This document shows positions 1 to 9,300 of a stretch of 64,000 bases of DNA, piece by piece. Location of the stretch: the NCBI RefSeq assembly GCF_009687905.1, contig NZ_BLBG01000005.1, positions 62,001-126,000 on the forward strand. Direction: 5' to 3'. Below the pieces are notes generated by a model. The model searched no databases, was not told the DNA's origin, and saw only the letters and a program-made list of their open reading frames with translations. The stretch comes from Lacticaseibacillus zhaodongensis. Lineage in GTDB: Bacteria; Bacillota; Bacilli; Lactobacillales; Lactobacillaceae. The position numbers and the translations under genes were made by a program. The first letter of the stretch is position 1. Each line of letters starts with the position of its first letter.

Positions 1-81
1 GAGCGCGTTCTCGGGGTACACCCCGTCCTGGATTTTGCTGCGTAATTCGTCTTCGATCAGCTGATACTTGGGCTTGCTCAT
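1..81 (-). CDS. GntR-family transcriptional regulator, N-terminus only
   Basis: Only the first 27 codons lie in the window; the gene runs off the left edge. The visible residues start MSKPKYQLIEDELRSKI, which matches the opening helix of GntR winged-helix DNA-binding domains (K-Y-x-x-I-x-x-x-L-x-x-x-I). The ATG is preceded by AGGAAG at a normal distance. The effector domain is out of view, so the subfamily (FadR, HutC and so on) cannot be assigned. It sits downstream of deoC on the same strand but is separated from it by a strong hairpin, so it is probably a separate unit. Confidence 0.7.
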   Translation of the reverse strand, partial: MSKPKYQLIEDELRSKIQDGVYPENAL

Positions 82-148
82 AGTCTAACTTCCTTTTGCA
101 AAATTAAGAGAGTGGACCATAATGCGATTAGCTCCTGAGCATTAGCGG

Positions 149-189
149 AAAACACGCCTATTCCCGCACTTTGGGAGTAGGCGCGTTTT
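149..189. terminator. bidirectional rho-independent terminator
   Basis: An inverted repeat runs from AAAACACGCCTA to TAGGCGCGTTTT with the loop around 165-170. A-tract on the left and T-tract on the right let it work in both directions. It ends deoC transcription on the minus strand. Confidence 0.75.
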
Positions 190-257
190 AGGCTAAGCGG
201 AAGGAGCTGCATTGTGGGCCACGTTTACATGCTGGGTTTGCGCCCAGGCTGGCGGTT

Positions 258-980
258 CTACTTGCCGTCGTGGATTGTGATGGTGCTGACGCCGTCGTCT
301 TGCATGCGCTGCTTGAGCGCGTTGATAATTTTGACGCCAGAACTGGTCCCGATGCGCTCCGCCCCGGCTTCGATCATCGCGATGAAGTCGTCGGAGTTGC
401 GGATGCCGCCTGCTGCCTTTACTTTAACACCATCCCCGACCGTTTCCTTCATCAAGCGCACATCGGCCACCGTTGCGCCGCTGGGGCCGAAGCCGGTTGC
501 CGTCTTGATGAAGTCCGGCCGCACGCGCTTGGCGATGAGGGCGACCCGCTTGATCTCGTCCTTGGTGAGGTAGGGGTTCTCAAAAATCACCTTGCATGGT
601 ACCCCGGCCGCGTGGCAAATCGCGACGATCCGCCGCATTTCGTCTTCGATGTAGTCGTAGTTTTTGGCCTTCAGTTCGGTGATGTTAATGACATAATCGA
701 TTTCGTTGGCGCCGTTCTTGAGCGCGTCCTTGACCTCGTACTCCTTGGCCTCAATCGTCGTCTGGCCCAGCGGGAAGGCGATGGCCGCGCCGGTGTCGAT
801 GTCGGTGCCCTTGAGGTATTCAGAGCAGCGTTTGGACTGCACCTGGTTGATTGCCACCATCTTGAAGTGGTATTCCTTAGCCTCGTCGCAAAGCTTCTTC
901 ATGTCCGCCGGCGTCGCGTAGGCGTGCAGGTTCGTGTGGTCGATCAGGCGGGCAAAATCATCAAGCGTGTATTCAGACAT
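258..980 (-). CDS. deoC: deoxyribose-phosphate aldolase
   Basis: DeoC (DERA) cleaves 2-deoxyribose-5-phosphate to glyceraldehyde-3-phosphate and acetaldehyde in deoxynucleoside catabolism in the cytoplasm. The 240-residue protein covers a full class I aldolase TIM barrel. DFIKTATGF carries the Schiff-base lysine, and a second conserved lysine lies in [11 protein letters not shown] chose the ATG at 980 because GGAGGATC lies just upstream; an in-frame ATG at 1010 would add 10 residues with no better ribosome site. It stands alone here, without deoB, deoD or a nucleoside transporter, between a GntR gene and the divergent manA. Family assignment is firm. Confidence 0.95.
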   Translation of the reverse strand: MSEYTLDDFARLIDHTNLHAYATPADMKKLCDEAKEYHFKMVAINQVQSKRCSEYLKGTDIDTGAAIAFPLGQTTIEAKEYEVKDALKNGANEIDYVINITELKAKNYDYIEDEMRRIVAICHAAGVPCKVIFENPYLTKDEIKRVALIAKRVRPDFIKTATGFGPSGATVADVRLMKETVGDGVKVKAAGGIRNSDDFIAMIEAGAERIGTSSGVKIINALKQRMQDDGVSTITIHDGK

Positions 981-1075
981 TAGTAGATCCTCCATTTCAA
1001 TCTTTTGCATAGGTAATTACATAAGCAATTATGCGAGCGCTGCCAGTAAAAGTCAAGGCCCACGTTAAAACTGCT

Positions 1076-1105
1076 TTGACATAATTGTATCCGGATACAT
1101 ATAAT
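1076..1105 (+). promoter_or_regulatory. manA promoter with palindromic operator in the spacer
   Basis: TTGACA (1076-1081) and TATAAT (1100-1105) are consensus hexamers with an 18-base spacer. The spacer contains the perfect palindrome TGTATCCGGATACA (1086-1099), placed where a bound repressor would block RNA polymerase. The protein that binds is unknown. The GntR-type gene at the left edge is one candidate, but that is inference. Confidence 0.75.
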
Positions 1106-1161
1106 TGAGGCGGACAGTGAAACGTCGCTGATAGGTTAATATCTATGGAAAGGACATGCTG

Positions 1162-2070
1162 ATGCTACTATTACAATCATTTTCCGCCCCGCGCGTGTGG
1201 GGCAGCGAGCGCATGCGGGATTACGGCGCGACTGCGCCGAGCACGGGGTCAGTTTACTCGGTCGCCGGCACGTCGAAGTTGAACGTGGGCGCGATCGACA
1301 CCGAGACCGGCCGCCAGAAGACGCTGCGGGATTTTGTGAACGAGAATCCCGCCCAGTTTGGCCTGCAAAAGGGTGAGGTGTACCCAGTCATCGTGGACAT
1401 GCTCGGCGCCGACCAGGACCTGAGCATCCAGGACCATCCGAGCGATGCCTACGCGCGGACGCAGGGCGAGCCCTATGGTAAGGATGAGTCGTGGTTATTC
1501 CTCACCGCACCCACGTCGGGCACGGTGTACTCTGGTTTGCAAAATCCGCAGGTCAAGCCGACCGCCGCTGACTTCAGCAGTGGTGATCCGCTGCCGCTTT
1601 TGGGCACGGAACCCGTAGCTGCGGGCGATTATATTTTCGTTCCGAACGGCACTCTGCACGCGATTCGCGCCGGGTCGTTGGTCTACGAGATTCAGCAATC
1701 CACGGACATCACCTACCGCTTTTACGACTACCAGCGGACCGGCTTGGATGGCCAGCCGCGGCCATTGCAGCTGGACCAGGCGTTGGCAAACTTAGTACCA
1801 ACGAACAAGGTCAGCAAGCAGCACCCGGCCGCCAACGCGGTGATTGAGGAAAAAGCCTACACACTCGACATCCGGATCACTGCTGGGGACGGCGACTACA
1901 CTGCACCCGCGGGGATTGCGAGCTGTATGACTGTTATTCAGGGGCAATTGGACCTGAAGAATCGCCGCATTCGCCAGGGCACCAGCGTCATGATTTTGCC
2001 GCGGGAAGAAATCAGCTTCTCCGGGCAGGCACGAGTGGTGATTGCGACGCCGAAGCGGTATTGGGAATAA
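1162..2070 (+). CDS. manA: mannose-6-phosphate isomerase, class I
   Basis: ManA interconverts mannose-6-phosphate and fructose-6-phosphate, so it takes the product of a mannose PTS into glycolysis. The 302-residue protein matches the Bacillus-type ManA length. Metal-site segments are visible: LSIQDHPSD (Q-x-H), KDESW (E), and VPNGTLHAI (H), followed by EIQQSTDITYRFYDY. I chose the ATG at 1162 because AGGA (1151-1154) is 7 bases upstream; the ATG at 1156 is too close. The early region that usually reads W-E-I-S-A is divergent here (SVYSVAGTSKLNVGAID). It converges with the mannose-type PTS operon, which fits a joint role. Confidence 0.88.
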   Translation: MLLLQSFSAPRVWGSERMRDYGATAPSTGSVYSVAGTSKLNVGAIDTETGRQKTLRDFVNENPAQFGLQKGEVYPVIVDMLGADQDLSIQDHPSDAYARTQGEPYGKDESWLFLTAPTSGTVYSGLQNPQVKPTAADFSSGDPLPLLGTEPVAAGDYIFVPNGTLHAIRAGSLVYEIQQSTDITYRFYDYQRTGLDGQPRPLQLDQALANLVPTNKVSKQHPAANAVIEEKAYTLDIRITAGDGDYTAPAGIASCMTVIQGQLDLKNRRIRQGTSVMILPREEISFSGQARVVIATPKRYWE

Positions 2071-2090
2071 GCATTATTTGAATAGACAGC

Positions 2091-2139
2091 AAAAGCGCAC
2101 GGCTGGCCTCCAATCTGGAGACCGGCCGTGCGCTTGTTT
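2091..2139. terminator. terminator between manA and the PTS operon
   Basis: A strong stem joins GCGCACGGC and GGCCGTGCGC, followed on the plus strand by TTGTTTG. It lies between two convergent units and probably serves both. Confidence 0.8.
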
Positions 2140-2163
2140 GTGGACTACCACCAATCCGGCAGT

Positions 2164-2487
2164 TTACGAGTTCTTCTTGGCGAGCACCTTAGTCTGCTTG
2201 TGCAGGTAGGCGAGCTTCTTGTCGTAGTCGTCGATCACGGCGTTGACATTCCGCTGGCCCTTCCAGCCGGCATAACCGAACGCCATCATGCCCAGTACAC
2301 CGAGCACCAGGAGCGCAATGCCCAAGATGTTTAGCCACAGATTGCGAGCGTGGAAGTAGTAGACCAAGACGATGCCAATTCCGCCAATGACGGTTGCTAG
2401 TTGAAAAAAGTAACCGATATTGTCCAGCATGTGCTTTTGGTAACTAACTTCTTTTTCATAGCCAGCCTTTAACTCTTCAAGTGTCAT
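2164..2487 (-). CDS. small two-helix membrane protein, last gene of the PTS operon
   Basis: I do not recognise a named family. The 107-residue protein has a charged N-terminus (MTLEELKAGYEKEVSYQK), two hydrophobic segments at about residues 27-45 and 52-73, and a charged, possibly helical C-terminus. AAGGAGGG precedes the ATG, and the gene begins 27 bases after the IID gene, so it is probably co-transcribed. It is a paralogue of the protein at 5998-6315: both begin MT-x-x-EL-x-x-GYE-x-E and share a Q-K, the helical hairpin and a W-Q/K-G/A-Q-like segment. A role in the mannose-type permease is possible from position only. Confidence 0.75.
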   Translation of the reverse strand: MTLEELKAGYEKEVSYQKHMLDNIGYFFQLATVIGGIGIVLVYYFHARNLWLNILGIALLVLGVLGMMAFGYAGWKGQRNVNAVIDDYDKKLAYLHKQTKVLAKKNS

Positions 2488-2514
2488 GGTAGTCCCTCCT
2501 TACGTGGAATTATT

Positions 2515-3357
2515 TTAGTAGGACAGGCCTGGGTTGAAGACGCCGAGCAGAACGCCGACGAAGGAAATCACAACCAGAATGACCATGGTCCAGATAGCGG
2601 AAACGTGCTTCTTGGACATGAGCCACCAGCAGAACAGCGTTACCACGATGGTCAAAATGCCAGGGAAGATGCTGTCGAGCTTGTCTTGCAGGTTCAAGAA
2701 GACCTTGCCGTCAGCGCCCTTCAGCTTCAGGGAAGTCGTGACGTTGACCCAAGATGCGAGAACCCCACCAACAACCATGCTCCCGACGATACTAATTGCG
2801 GAACGAACGGCGGCACCTTGTTTGCCGACTAGGAAGCTAACGGCTTGGTCACCGAACTTGTAACCGCGGAAGTAGAGGAAGCGCTGGCCGAAGTAAGCGA
2901 TGAGGACCCAAGCGATGATGTAGAAGATAGCACCGAGTGGGGAACCACCAGTAGACATCCCGAGGGCAATCCCAAGGAGGATCGGAATCAAGGTCCCATC
3001 AATCAGGGAATCCCCGATACCAGCAATTGGGCCCATCAGGCCGGCACGCATGTCGTTGATGGTACTGCCATCGATGTCATGACCGTTGGCGCGCGCTTCT
3101 TCCATACTTGCCGTAACCCCAACGATGACGGTCCCGAGCATTGGGTTCGTGTTGAAGAAGGCGGTGTAAGCCTGGATGGCCTCGACCTGGTCATCGTGGT
3201 TCGGGTACAACTTGCGCAGGATCGGCAGCATGGAAGCCATGTAACCAAAAGTCTGCATGTGCTCTTGTGAGAAACAGGTCAGTGCGCCCCAGAACCAGCG
3301 GTGGAAGGAACTGGTGAGGGTTTTGTGATCTAGCTTTTTTACTACGTTATCGGCCAT
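2515..3357 (-). CDS. PTS mannose/fructose/sorbose family IID subunit
   Basis: IID is the second membrane subunit of mannose-class PTS permeases and forms the transport complex with IIC. The 280-residue sequence has the family hallmarks: SSFHRWFWGALTCFSQEHMQ near the N-terminus, GPIAGIGDSLIDGTLIPI in the middle, and several C-terminal membrane helices ending in VLLGVFNPGL. The start is 2 bases after the IIC stop. Its ribosome site GAGGAGG lies inside the codons for the acidic C-terminal tail of IIC, so the two genes are likely translationally coupled. Substrate specificity (mannose, glucose, sorbose, other) cannot be read from sequence. Confidence 0.93.
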   Translation of the reverse strand: MADNVVKKLDHKTLTSSFHRWFWGALTCFSQEHMQTFGYMASMLPILRKLYPNHDDQVEAIQAYTAFFNTNPMLGTVIVGVTASMEEARANGHDIDGSTINDMRAGLMGPIAGIGDSLIDGTLIPILLGIALGMSTGGSPLGAIFYIIAWVLIAYFGQRFLYFRGYKFGDQAVSFLVGKQGAAVRSAISIVGSMVVGGVLASWVNVTTSLKLKGADGKVFLNLQDKLDSIFPGILTIVVTLFCWWLMSKKHVSAIWTMVILVVISFVGVLLGVFNPGLSY

Positions 3358-3359
3358 GA

Positions 3360-4235
3360 TTAGATATCCTCCTCTTCATCGTCGTCATCAACACCACCGG
3401 AACCGCTGGCCTGAGCAGCTGCTTTAGGACCAGAGCCGGAGTTGCCACCTTGCGCCATCTTGATTTCGTACATAACAATTGCAAACATGAGGGAAATAAC
3501 GGTAACGGCAACCAGGTTCAGGTGCAGGGATGCACAGAACGTGAAGCCAACGAAGAATGGTACGAAATCAGCAACGTTGTTAATGATCTGCCGGAGCAAA
3601 ATTGCGATCCCGACACATGGGAGCATGCCCCCAACGGTGAACAGGGTCTTCATTGCCAGACCGTCCATTGGCAGCGCGGTCCGCAGTGCGGTAACGGCGG
3701 TAGCACCGTAGTGAGTCAGCAGCATGGTTGGAATGAATGAGAACATTGCGTGGGAGATCCAAGGCCAGCCGAAGTTAACTGCGGTCAGCTTGTCCAGCTT
3801 GCCGGACTTAACGTCTTTCCAGCCGAATGACTGCCAAACCAGGTTCATGGTTGCGACGGCGTAGTAGAGCACGGTGCCGACAGTTCCAACCAGTGTCCCC
3901 ACGGATTTTGCCAAGTTAGCGGCAGAACCACCGAGTGGGTTCAGACCCTGGGATGTGATGGCAACCATTGCCAGAGGAATCCCGATGTAAGAAATCGCCC
4001 GCACATCGGCAGAGACAGTGCCACCTGGGGTAACCAGCGCGATGTAAACCAGCTGCATCGCAACCCCACAGGCAATCCCGAGTTTCATGTCACCCATGAC
4101 CAGGCCACAGACGAGGCCCCCGACTAGTGGCCGGCCGATGGTGTAGTTACCAACGGCTTGGCCGGCCATACATGAGTTTGAGCAAAGGCAAGCGAACAGT
4201 CCGAAGACGGCGGCTTGCACCCAACTAATTGTCAT
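3360..4235 (-). CDS. PTS mannose/fructose/sorbose family IIC subunit
   Basis: This 291-residue integral membrane protein is the IIC channel subunit. Seen features are GNYTIGRPLVGGLVCGLVMGD, typical of mannose-class IIC, then VTPGGTVSADV and multiple hydrophobic helices. The C-terminus is unusual: a Gly/Ala/Ser linker followed by a run of Asp and Glu ending E-D-I. The IIA protein of the same operon has a very similar acidic end. The start at 4235 is preceded by GGAAGG. The gene lies 40 bases downstream of IIB. Confidence 0.93.
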   Translation of the reverse strand: MTISWVQAAVFGLFACLCSNSCMAGQAVGNYTIGRPLVGGLVCGLVMGDMKLGIACGVAMQLVYIALVTPGGTVSADVRAISYIGIPLAMVAITSQGLNPLGGSAANLAKSVGTLVGTVGTVLYYAVATMNLVWQSFGWKDVKSGKLDKLTAVNFGWPWISHAMFSFIPTMLLTHYGATAVTALRTALPMDGLAMKTLFTVGGMLPCVGIAILLRQIINNVADFVPFFVGFTFCASLHLNLVAVTVISLMFAIVMYEIKMAQGGNSGSGPKAAAQASGSGGVDDDDEEEDI

Positions 4236-4275
4236 GATGTATACCTTCCTTTTTTATATTTGAATGGGTTCCGAA

Positions 4276-4770
4276 TTAATAGCCGAAGCGAGACTTGAAC
4301 TTGTCCCAGTTGCCGATCTTCTGGTCGGGCAGCAGGGCGAATTGAACGGTGTAACCGGCTTGCTCGATAGCTTCGAACGCGTCGGCTTCTTCTTGAGTGA
4401 AGGACTGGTTGTCACCAAGCTTGGTGGCGTTTGGCCGGTCGTTACCAGGACCAACGTTGACGGTCTTGATGTCGCTAGGCACGAACTTCTCGTCAACCAG
4501 GATCTTCTTCATGTCGAGCGGGCTCTTGGTGATCAGGAAGTAGCGGGTGTCGGAATTAAGCACGCGGTCCTGCACCTTGAGGAAGTGCTCCATGGTCCAA
4601 ACGAAAGTCTTCTTGCCTGATGCAGCCTTGTAAGCCTCTTTCAAAATGGGGTTCTCGGCTGCTTTGTCGTTAACGGCGATGATGCCGTCGCAAGGGTACT
4701 CTTTGCCCCAGCGGGTAGTGATCAAGCCGTGAATCATCCGGTCATCAATACGTACAAAAGAAACGCTCAT
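4276..4770 (-). CDS. PTS mannose/fructose/sorbose family IIB subunit
   Basis: IIB receives phosphate from IIA on a histidine and passes it to the incoming sugar. The 164-residue protein starts MSVSFVRIDDRMIHGLIT; the histidine of RMIHG (residue 14) is the expected phosphorylation site. Length matches free-standing IIB domains. In many lactobacilli IIA and IIB are fused, but here they are separate genes 12 bases apart. AAGGAGG precedes the ATG. Confidence 0.92.
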   Translation of the reverse strand: MSVSFVRIDDRMIHGLITTRWGKEYPCDGIIAVNDKAAENPILKEAYKAASGKKTFVWTMEHFLKVQDRVLNSDTRYFLITKSPLDMKKILVDEKFVPSDIKTVNVGPGNDRPNATKLGDNQSFTQEEADAFEAIEQAGYTVQFALLPDQKIGNWDKFKSRFGY

Positions 4771-4782
4771 AACTGATCCTCC

Positions 4783-5223
4783 TTAAATATCGTCTTCGTC
4801 GTCATCCGCAGCGCTGGCTGCAGGGAGATTGAACTCTTTCATTGCGGCACCGGCCTCTTGCAGAGCCTGAGCCTTTAAATCCTCGTTACTCATCGTGTCC
4901 TTGCCCATTAAGGTCGTTAATGCCATTGGGAAGTTCATCCCGCCAAGTACCAGCGTGCCATCGAGCTTGTTCCGCTTGCTAAGTACCTTGCAGACGGTCG
5001 TTAGGGGACTGCCACCGATGATGTCAGCGAGAACAACGAAGCTGGTGTCATCAGGCAGGTTCTCCAACATGTCATTGAAGCGCCATTCCAGACTGTCGGC
5101 TGACTCGTCAGGATTCAAGCCGATACTGATGACGGAATTTGCGGCGTCACCGGCGAACATGGACAAGGTCTGCTTGAGACCAGCAGAGAAGTTACCGTGA
5201 CTGACTAGCAGCAAATATTTCAA
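4783..5223 (-). CDS. PTS mannose/fructose/sorbose family IIA subunit, TTG start
   Basis: IIA is the first sugar-specific phosphocarrier, accepting phosphate from HPr. KYLLLVSHGNF near the N-terminus carries the active-site histidine (about residue 9), and VLADIIGGSP is the second conserved block. I place the start at a TTG (5223) because AAAGGAGG lies 8 bases upstream. The longer reading from an ATG at 5244 would put that ribosome site inside the gene. The protein is 146 residues and ends in an acidic tail (DDDEDDI) like the one on IIC. It is the first gene of the IIA-IIB-IIC-IID-membrane protein operon. Confidence 0.9.
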   Translation of the reverse strand: MKYLLLVSHGNFSAGLKQTLSMFAGDAANSVISIGLNPDESADSLEWRFNDMLENLPDDTSFVVLADIIGGSPLTTVCKVLSKRNKLDGTLVLGGMNFPMALTTLMGKDTMSNEDLKAQALQEAGAAMKEFNLPAASAADDDEDDI

Positions 5224-5344
5224 GTTACATACCTCCTTTCTCAATGAACTTGTACTTGTGTTGAAGCTTCTGCTCAGTTAGCGATGCGAACAGCGCGGTG
5301 GTTCGTGAACGATCAAAACTGACCTTATATAAATTGCTGTCGTA

Positions 5345-5359
5345 ATTATACGAACGTAT
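5345..5359 (-). promoter_or_regulatory. candidate -10 element and inverted repeat of the PTS operon
   Basis: Read on the minus strand, TATAAT occupies 5350-5345. It overlaps a small inverted repeat ATACG-AA-CGTAT (5348-5359). No good -35 hexamer is placed upstream, and I saw no sigma-54 type -24/-12 pair in this region. Confidence 0.4.
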
Positions 5360-5476
5360 CGCCATGAGCACGATACAAAATCTAATTATTATCCATCAGT
5401 AGTTCTTTCATCCGAGTTGTTCGCAGCGGGTGGACAGATGCTGCTGCTCATTCACAAGCACGCCGTTAAATTAGCA

Positions 5477-5491
5477 TTGTGAGCGTTTTCT
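5477..5491. promoter_or_regulatory. cre-like site upstream of the mannose-type PTS operon
   Basis: TTGTGAGCGTTTTCT fits the cre consensus WTGNAANCGNWNNCW with one mismatch. It lies about 255 bases upstream of the IIA start. CcpA control is expected but inferred. Confidence 0.5.
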
Positions 5492-5935
5492 GTCAACACG
5501 ATTATTCAGAAAGCAGGCAGTCATCCGCATGACTGTTTTCATTGAAACGCTCATGCAAGACGGAGTCGGTGTATAAATGATCGTAAAAAGCAGCTGATTA
5601 TAAGTAAGCACACGTACCAGAAAAGTATAGTAAGCATACATACATAAGGGTGAAGACGATTCATTGTTTGTATTAAATTGTTAATAATTTGGTCGATTTC
5701 GCATACAATATGCACCGACAACTGAATGCTTTGTGTGAACAGTTGTGACTGGTACCAAGAAAAATAGTCGTCAAAAACTTTCAAAAATATTTTTTGCTTG
5801 GCAGATAATGACTGGTCTTGGCATAGACCAAGTACCCGAGCGTACGCAACCCGCTGACAAAATGTTCACTATTTGCAATTGTCATGAACTCGCTGGATAA
5901 GAGACTTTGGCGGCAAAGTACTGTGCCTCATACCA
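5492..5935. other. gene-less AT-rich stretch
   Basis: This part of the 775-base gap between the PTS operon and the next gene holds a small hairpin CAGTCAT-CCGC-ATGACTG followed by TTTTC (5518-5539) and another small inverted repeat GGTCT...AGACC near 5814-5829. A 77-codon open frame on the minus strand (5551-5784) has no ribosome site and no recognisable features, so I do not call it. Confidence 0.5.
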
Positions 5936-5973
5936 ACCCAAAAAGGCAGCTACTCGTCTCCGAATGGCTGCCT
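5936..5973 (-). terminator. terminator after the small membrane protein gene
   Basis: On the minus strand AGGCAGC pairs with GCTGCCT and is followed by TTTTT. It lies 25 bases after the stop of the 5998-6315 gene. Confidence 0.75.
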
Positions 5974-5997
5974 GGCAGCTTGATGCTGTGCCTAATT

Positions 5998-6315
5998 TTA
6001 CTTCTGAATCTGCGGACCGACTGCTAATTCCAGTTTGGTCAAGTCGCGGACAGAATCAGCAAGCAGGGTCCGCAACTTTTGCTGCGCTTGCCAGCTTGTA
6101 TAAGCAAAATTCAACATGCCTAACGCACCAGCGACAAACAGTGCGTAAGCAACAATTCGAGCCCAAATGGTTGCGGCGCGAAGGATGTACACGAGCACCA
6201 ACGCCACGCCACTGACCAGAGCCGCCACCTGGAACCGGCGGGCCAATCTGCGGACGGATCGTTTTTGCTTGGCAATTTCTTCTTCGTATCCATAACGCAA
6301 CTCCTTAATTGTCAT
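5998..6315 (-). CDS. small two-helix membrane protein, paralogue of the 2164-2487 product
   Basis: The 105-residue protein has no named family that I recognise. It starts MTIKELRYGYEEEIAKQK, then has two hydrophobic segments at about residues 28-46 and 52-71, and a charged C-terminus. Its layout and N-terminus match the last gene of the PTS operon. GAGAGG precedes the ATG. The gene begins 38 bases after the first adhesin gene on the same strand with no terminator between them, so it may be read through from that transcript. Function unknown. Confidence 0.7.
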   Translation of the reverse strand: MTIKELRYGYEEEIAKQKRSVRRLARRFQVAALVSGVALVLVYILRAATIWARIVAYALFVAGALGMLNFAYTSWQAQQKLRTLLADSVRDLTKLELAVGPQIQK

Positions 6316-6353
6316 GACTGTTGCCTCTCAGCTGTTAGTACTGAAACGGTGCC

Positions 6354-9300
6354 TTAATGTTGCCGCCGGTACATGCTGGCTATTCCCATAATGCCCAGTA
6401 AGAGCGCAACGCCAGCGAGAATGATGCCGTCTTCTTCCTCGAAGCCGGTTTGCGGGAGAATCCTGTTGCGCGACCGGATTTGGGATTGCTTGGGCGCGAG
6501 CATCTTGGTGGCACCAGCGGGAGTGGTGGCCGGTGCGTAAGTGTTGGCTAATTGTTGCGGTGATTTTGCCGGGGTGGTTGTGTCCAAATCTGCCTTGTTA
6601 GGTGCTTCCGGTGTGTCAGTTTCCGGTTCCGTTGGCGGCGTTTTTGGGGGGTCATCATCCGGAACTGGCTCTTCAGGAGTGGTCGGTTTGTCTGGCTGCT
6701 CAGGGGTGTCGGGCGTACCGGTGACAGGGGGTGGGGTTTCGCCGGTGTCAGCTGGGTTCTTTGCGTAGACGACGGTGTAGACGCTGTCCTTGTCGTCAAA
6801 ATGGGTCGCCTGTTGCTCCGCTTTTGGCAGATTGTCCTGAACGATGTGGTAGCCTGCGATGCTTGGGTGTGCGGGGTGGGAGTAAGCCTGCTTGTCCCGG
6901 GAGTGAACAATGACGTTATCGCTGTCCTTCAATGTCCGGAGGAAGGTGACGGTGTCGGTGTGTGCTGTGGCAAGTTCATTACCATTCTCGTCCACGTAGC
7001 GCACTGTCTGTTTGATTTCGCGGTGCGTGACTTTTGCGGGTAATGGGGCGTACAAGATGTCGTACTCCTGGTCGGGGTCGTCAAACTTGATGTTACTGTG
7101 GTCATCGCCAGAGTTACGGGCAATGTGATGGTTCGGAATGTGGAGATGCTCGTTCCACGGCGCCACTGGCTGGATCACGGTGTCACTGTGTTCGCCAGTG
7201 GCCGGGTCCGTTTTACGGATGACCGTAATGGTGTGGGTAATATCTTCGTGAATGGGCTGGTTGTGGCTGATGCTCCAGTAATGGTAGGTGTGGTGAATGT
7301 CCCGGTGGGTAACGATGGGGTCGTCCTTCAGGTAAACAACCGTGTACTCCTGATTGGTGGAACCGTACTGGGCCTTCTGGTCGCTAGTGGCGCCGGCGGG
7401 ACTGCTGATCACGTGGTATCCCTTAACGTAAGGGTTGTCCTGGTGCCCGAAGACGGGAGCAGTTTGCTTGTCGTGGAATTCGTCGGTGACTGGATCCTGG
7501 AAGCGGTCAAAGGTGACGCTGACGACAAAATCTTTTGCCAACTCAGTGCCCTGTTCATCCTGGTAGTGCACGGTCTTCGTGGCGGTGTACTCGTTGATGA
7601 AGACGTCCTGCTCCTTGGCGTAGTAAACCCAATACTCTTGATCTGTGCTGCCGTAGTGCGCGGGCTGGTCTTCAGTGGCTTCAGTGACGACACCGGAACA
7701 CATCCAGTAACCCTTGATGTCAGGAAGATCTTGGTGCCCGAAGACTGGGGCGGTTTGCTGGTAACTGATTGCGCCAGTCAGCGGGTCTTCCAGCTTGGTG
7801 AAGGTGACCTCGCTGATGAAGTCATCTGCGAGCAGCGTCTTTTTGTCGGCAGTATCGGCGTAATGCACGGTCTTAGTCGCCGTGTACTGGCTGATCACGG
7901 TCGGCGCATTCTTGGCGTAAACAACCTTGCAATTGAAGCCGCTTGCCCCGTATTCGGCCTTTTGGTTGCTGGTTGCGGGCTCTGGACTACTGATCACGTG
8001 GTAGCCGAAAATCAGCGGGTTGCCCTGGTTACCAAAATACGGACTGGTCTGCGTGTAGGTGATTGCGCCCGTAATCGGGTCCTCTAACTTGGTGAAGGTG
8101 ATTGCACTGACAAAATCTTTTGCCAGGCGGGTGTTGTTGACGCTGACGTATTGCACCGTTTTGGCCGCAGTGTATTGCTCGATCACTGTCGGCGCGTCCT
8201 TGGCGTAAACAACCGTGTACTCCTGATCAGCGACTCCGAATTTAGCCGTTTGGTTTGCGGTTGCGGCAGCTGGGCTGCTAATTACGTGGTAAGCGAAGAT
8301 AATCGGGTTATCTTGGTGGCCAAACTCGGTGCTGGTTTGGCTGTAACTGATTCCGCCGGTGACGGGGTCCATGAACTTGGTGAAGGTAACTGAATCCGTG
8401 AAGTCGTGCGTCAGCTGCAGCCCGTGTTCATCGATGTAGTGGACGGTCTTCGTGGCGGTGTAATTACTGATTTTGATGGGATCGTTCTTCGCGTACACCA
8501 CACTTAAGTCGCTGTCCTTGTCGCTGCGGTGCGCCACTAATTGGTCCGCTGTCGGCGCAGAGACAATGTGGTAGCCCTTGATATACGGGTTTTCCGGATG
8601 CGCGTAGCCGTGTTTATTCTGCGTGTAGGTCGCAGTGTGCGTGCTGGCAGCAAAGGTCCGCGTGAAGGTGACTGTATCAGCGTTTTTGGGGTGGAGGATG
8701 TTGCCATCAGTGTCGACATAATGGATAGTTTGTGTGGCCTGATGCTGAGTGACTTCCGGCGGCAGGAACGCGTAGATCACGGTATATTCACCGCCCGCAG
8801 CGCCGAAGTGGAAGGAATCCTCATAGCCCGGCGCGTCTTGGATAATGTGGTAACCGGCAAAGTTGGGATTCTCTTGCCGCATTCTATCCGTGGTGATTTT
8901 ATCCTTGATGGCATCGTTTTTGAGGTCGAATTCCCGCACGATTGTTGTGGTGTTGCTGTAGTCGGGAGCCAGTGTCTTGCCGGACACATCAACATAGTGG
9001 ATGGTGCGGTTAATTGTCGTGGTGACGGCGTCCTTGTGGTAGACAACGGTCACAACGATATCTTTGGCGCTACTGGTAACGGTTTGCGCCGTTGTTGCCG
9101 CAAGTGGCGAGTCCACAATGGAGTAACCAGCTTTTTGCGGCACGTCCTGATAGCCCAAGCTTGCTTCCTTGGGATTGGCAGTCTGCTCCTGCGTCACTTT
9201 GTTGGTGTGCACTTCAAAATTGGCTGTGTCTGTGTAGTCAGCGAAGAGCGGCTGGCCTGCTTCATCGACATAGTGGATGGTCTTGGTGACCTGCTTCGTC

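Noticed and set aside
5224-5550. Sigma-54 promoter for the mannose-type PTS operon
   Set aside because: No -24/-12 GG...GC pair with correct spacing was found on the relevant strand.
5551-5784. A 77-codon minus-strand frame upstream of the PTS operon
   Set aside because: No ribosome site, AT-rich, and residue composition typical of random frames.
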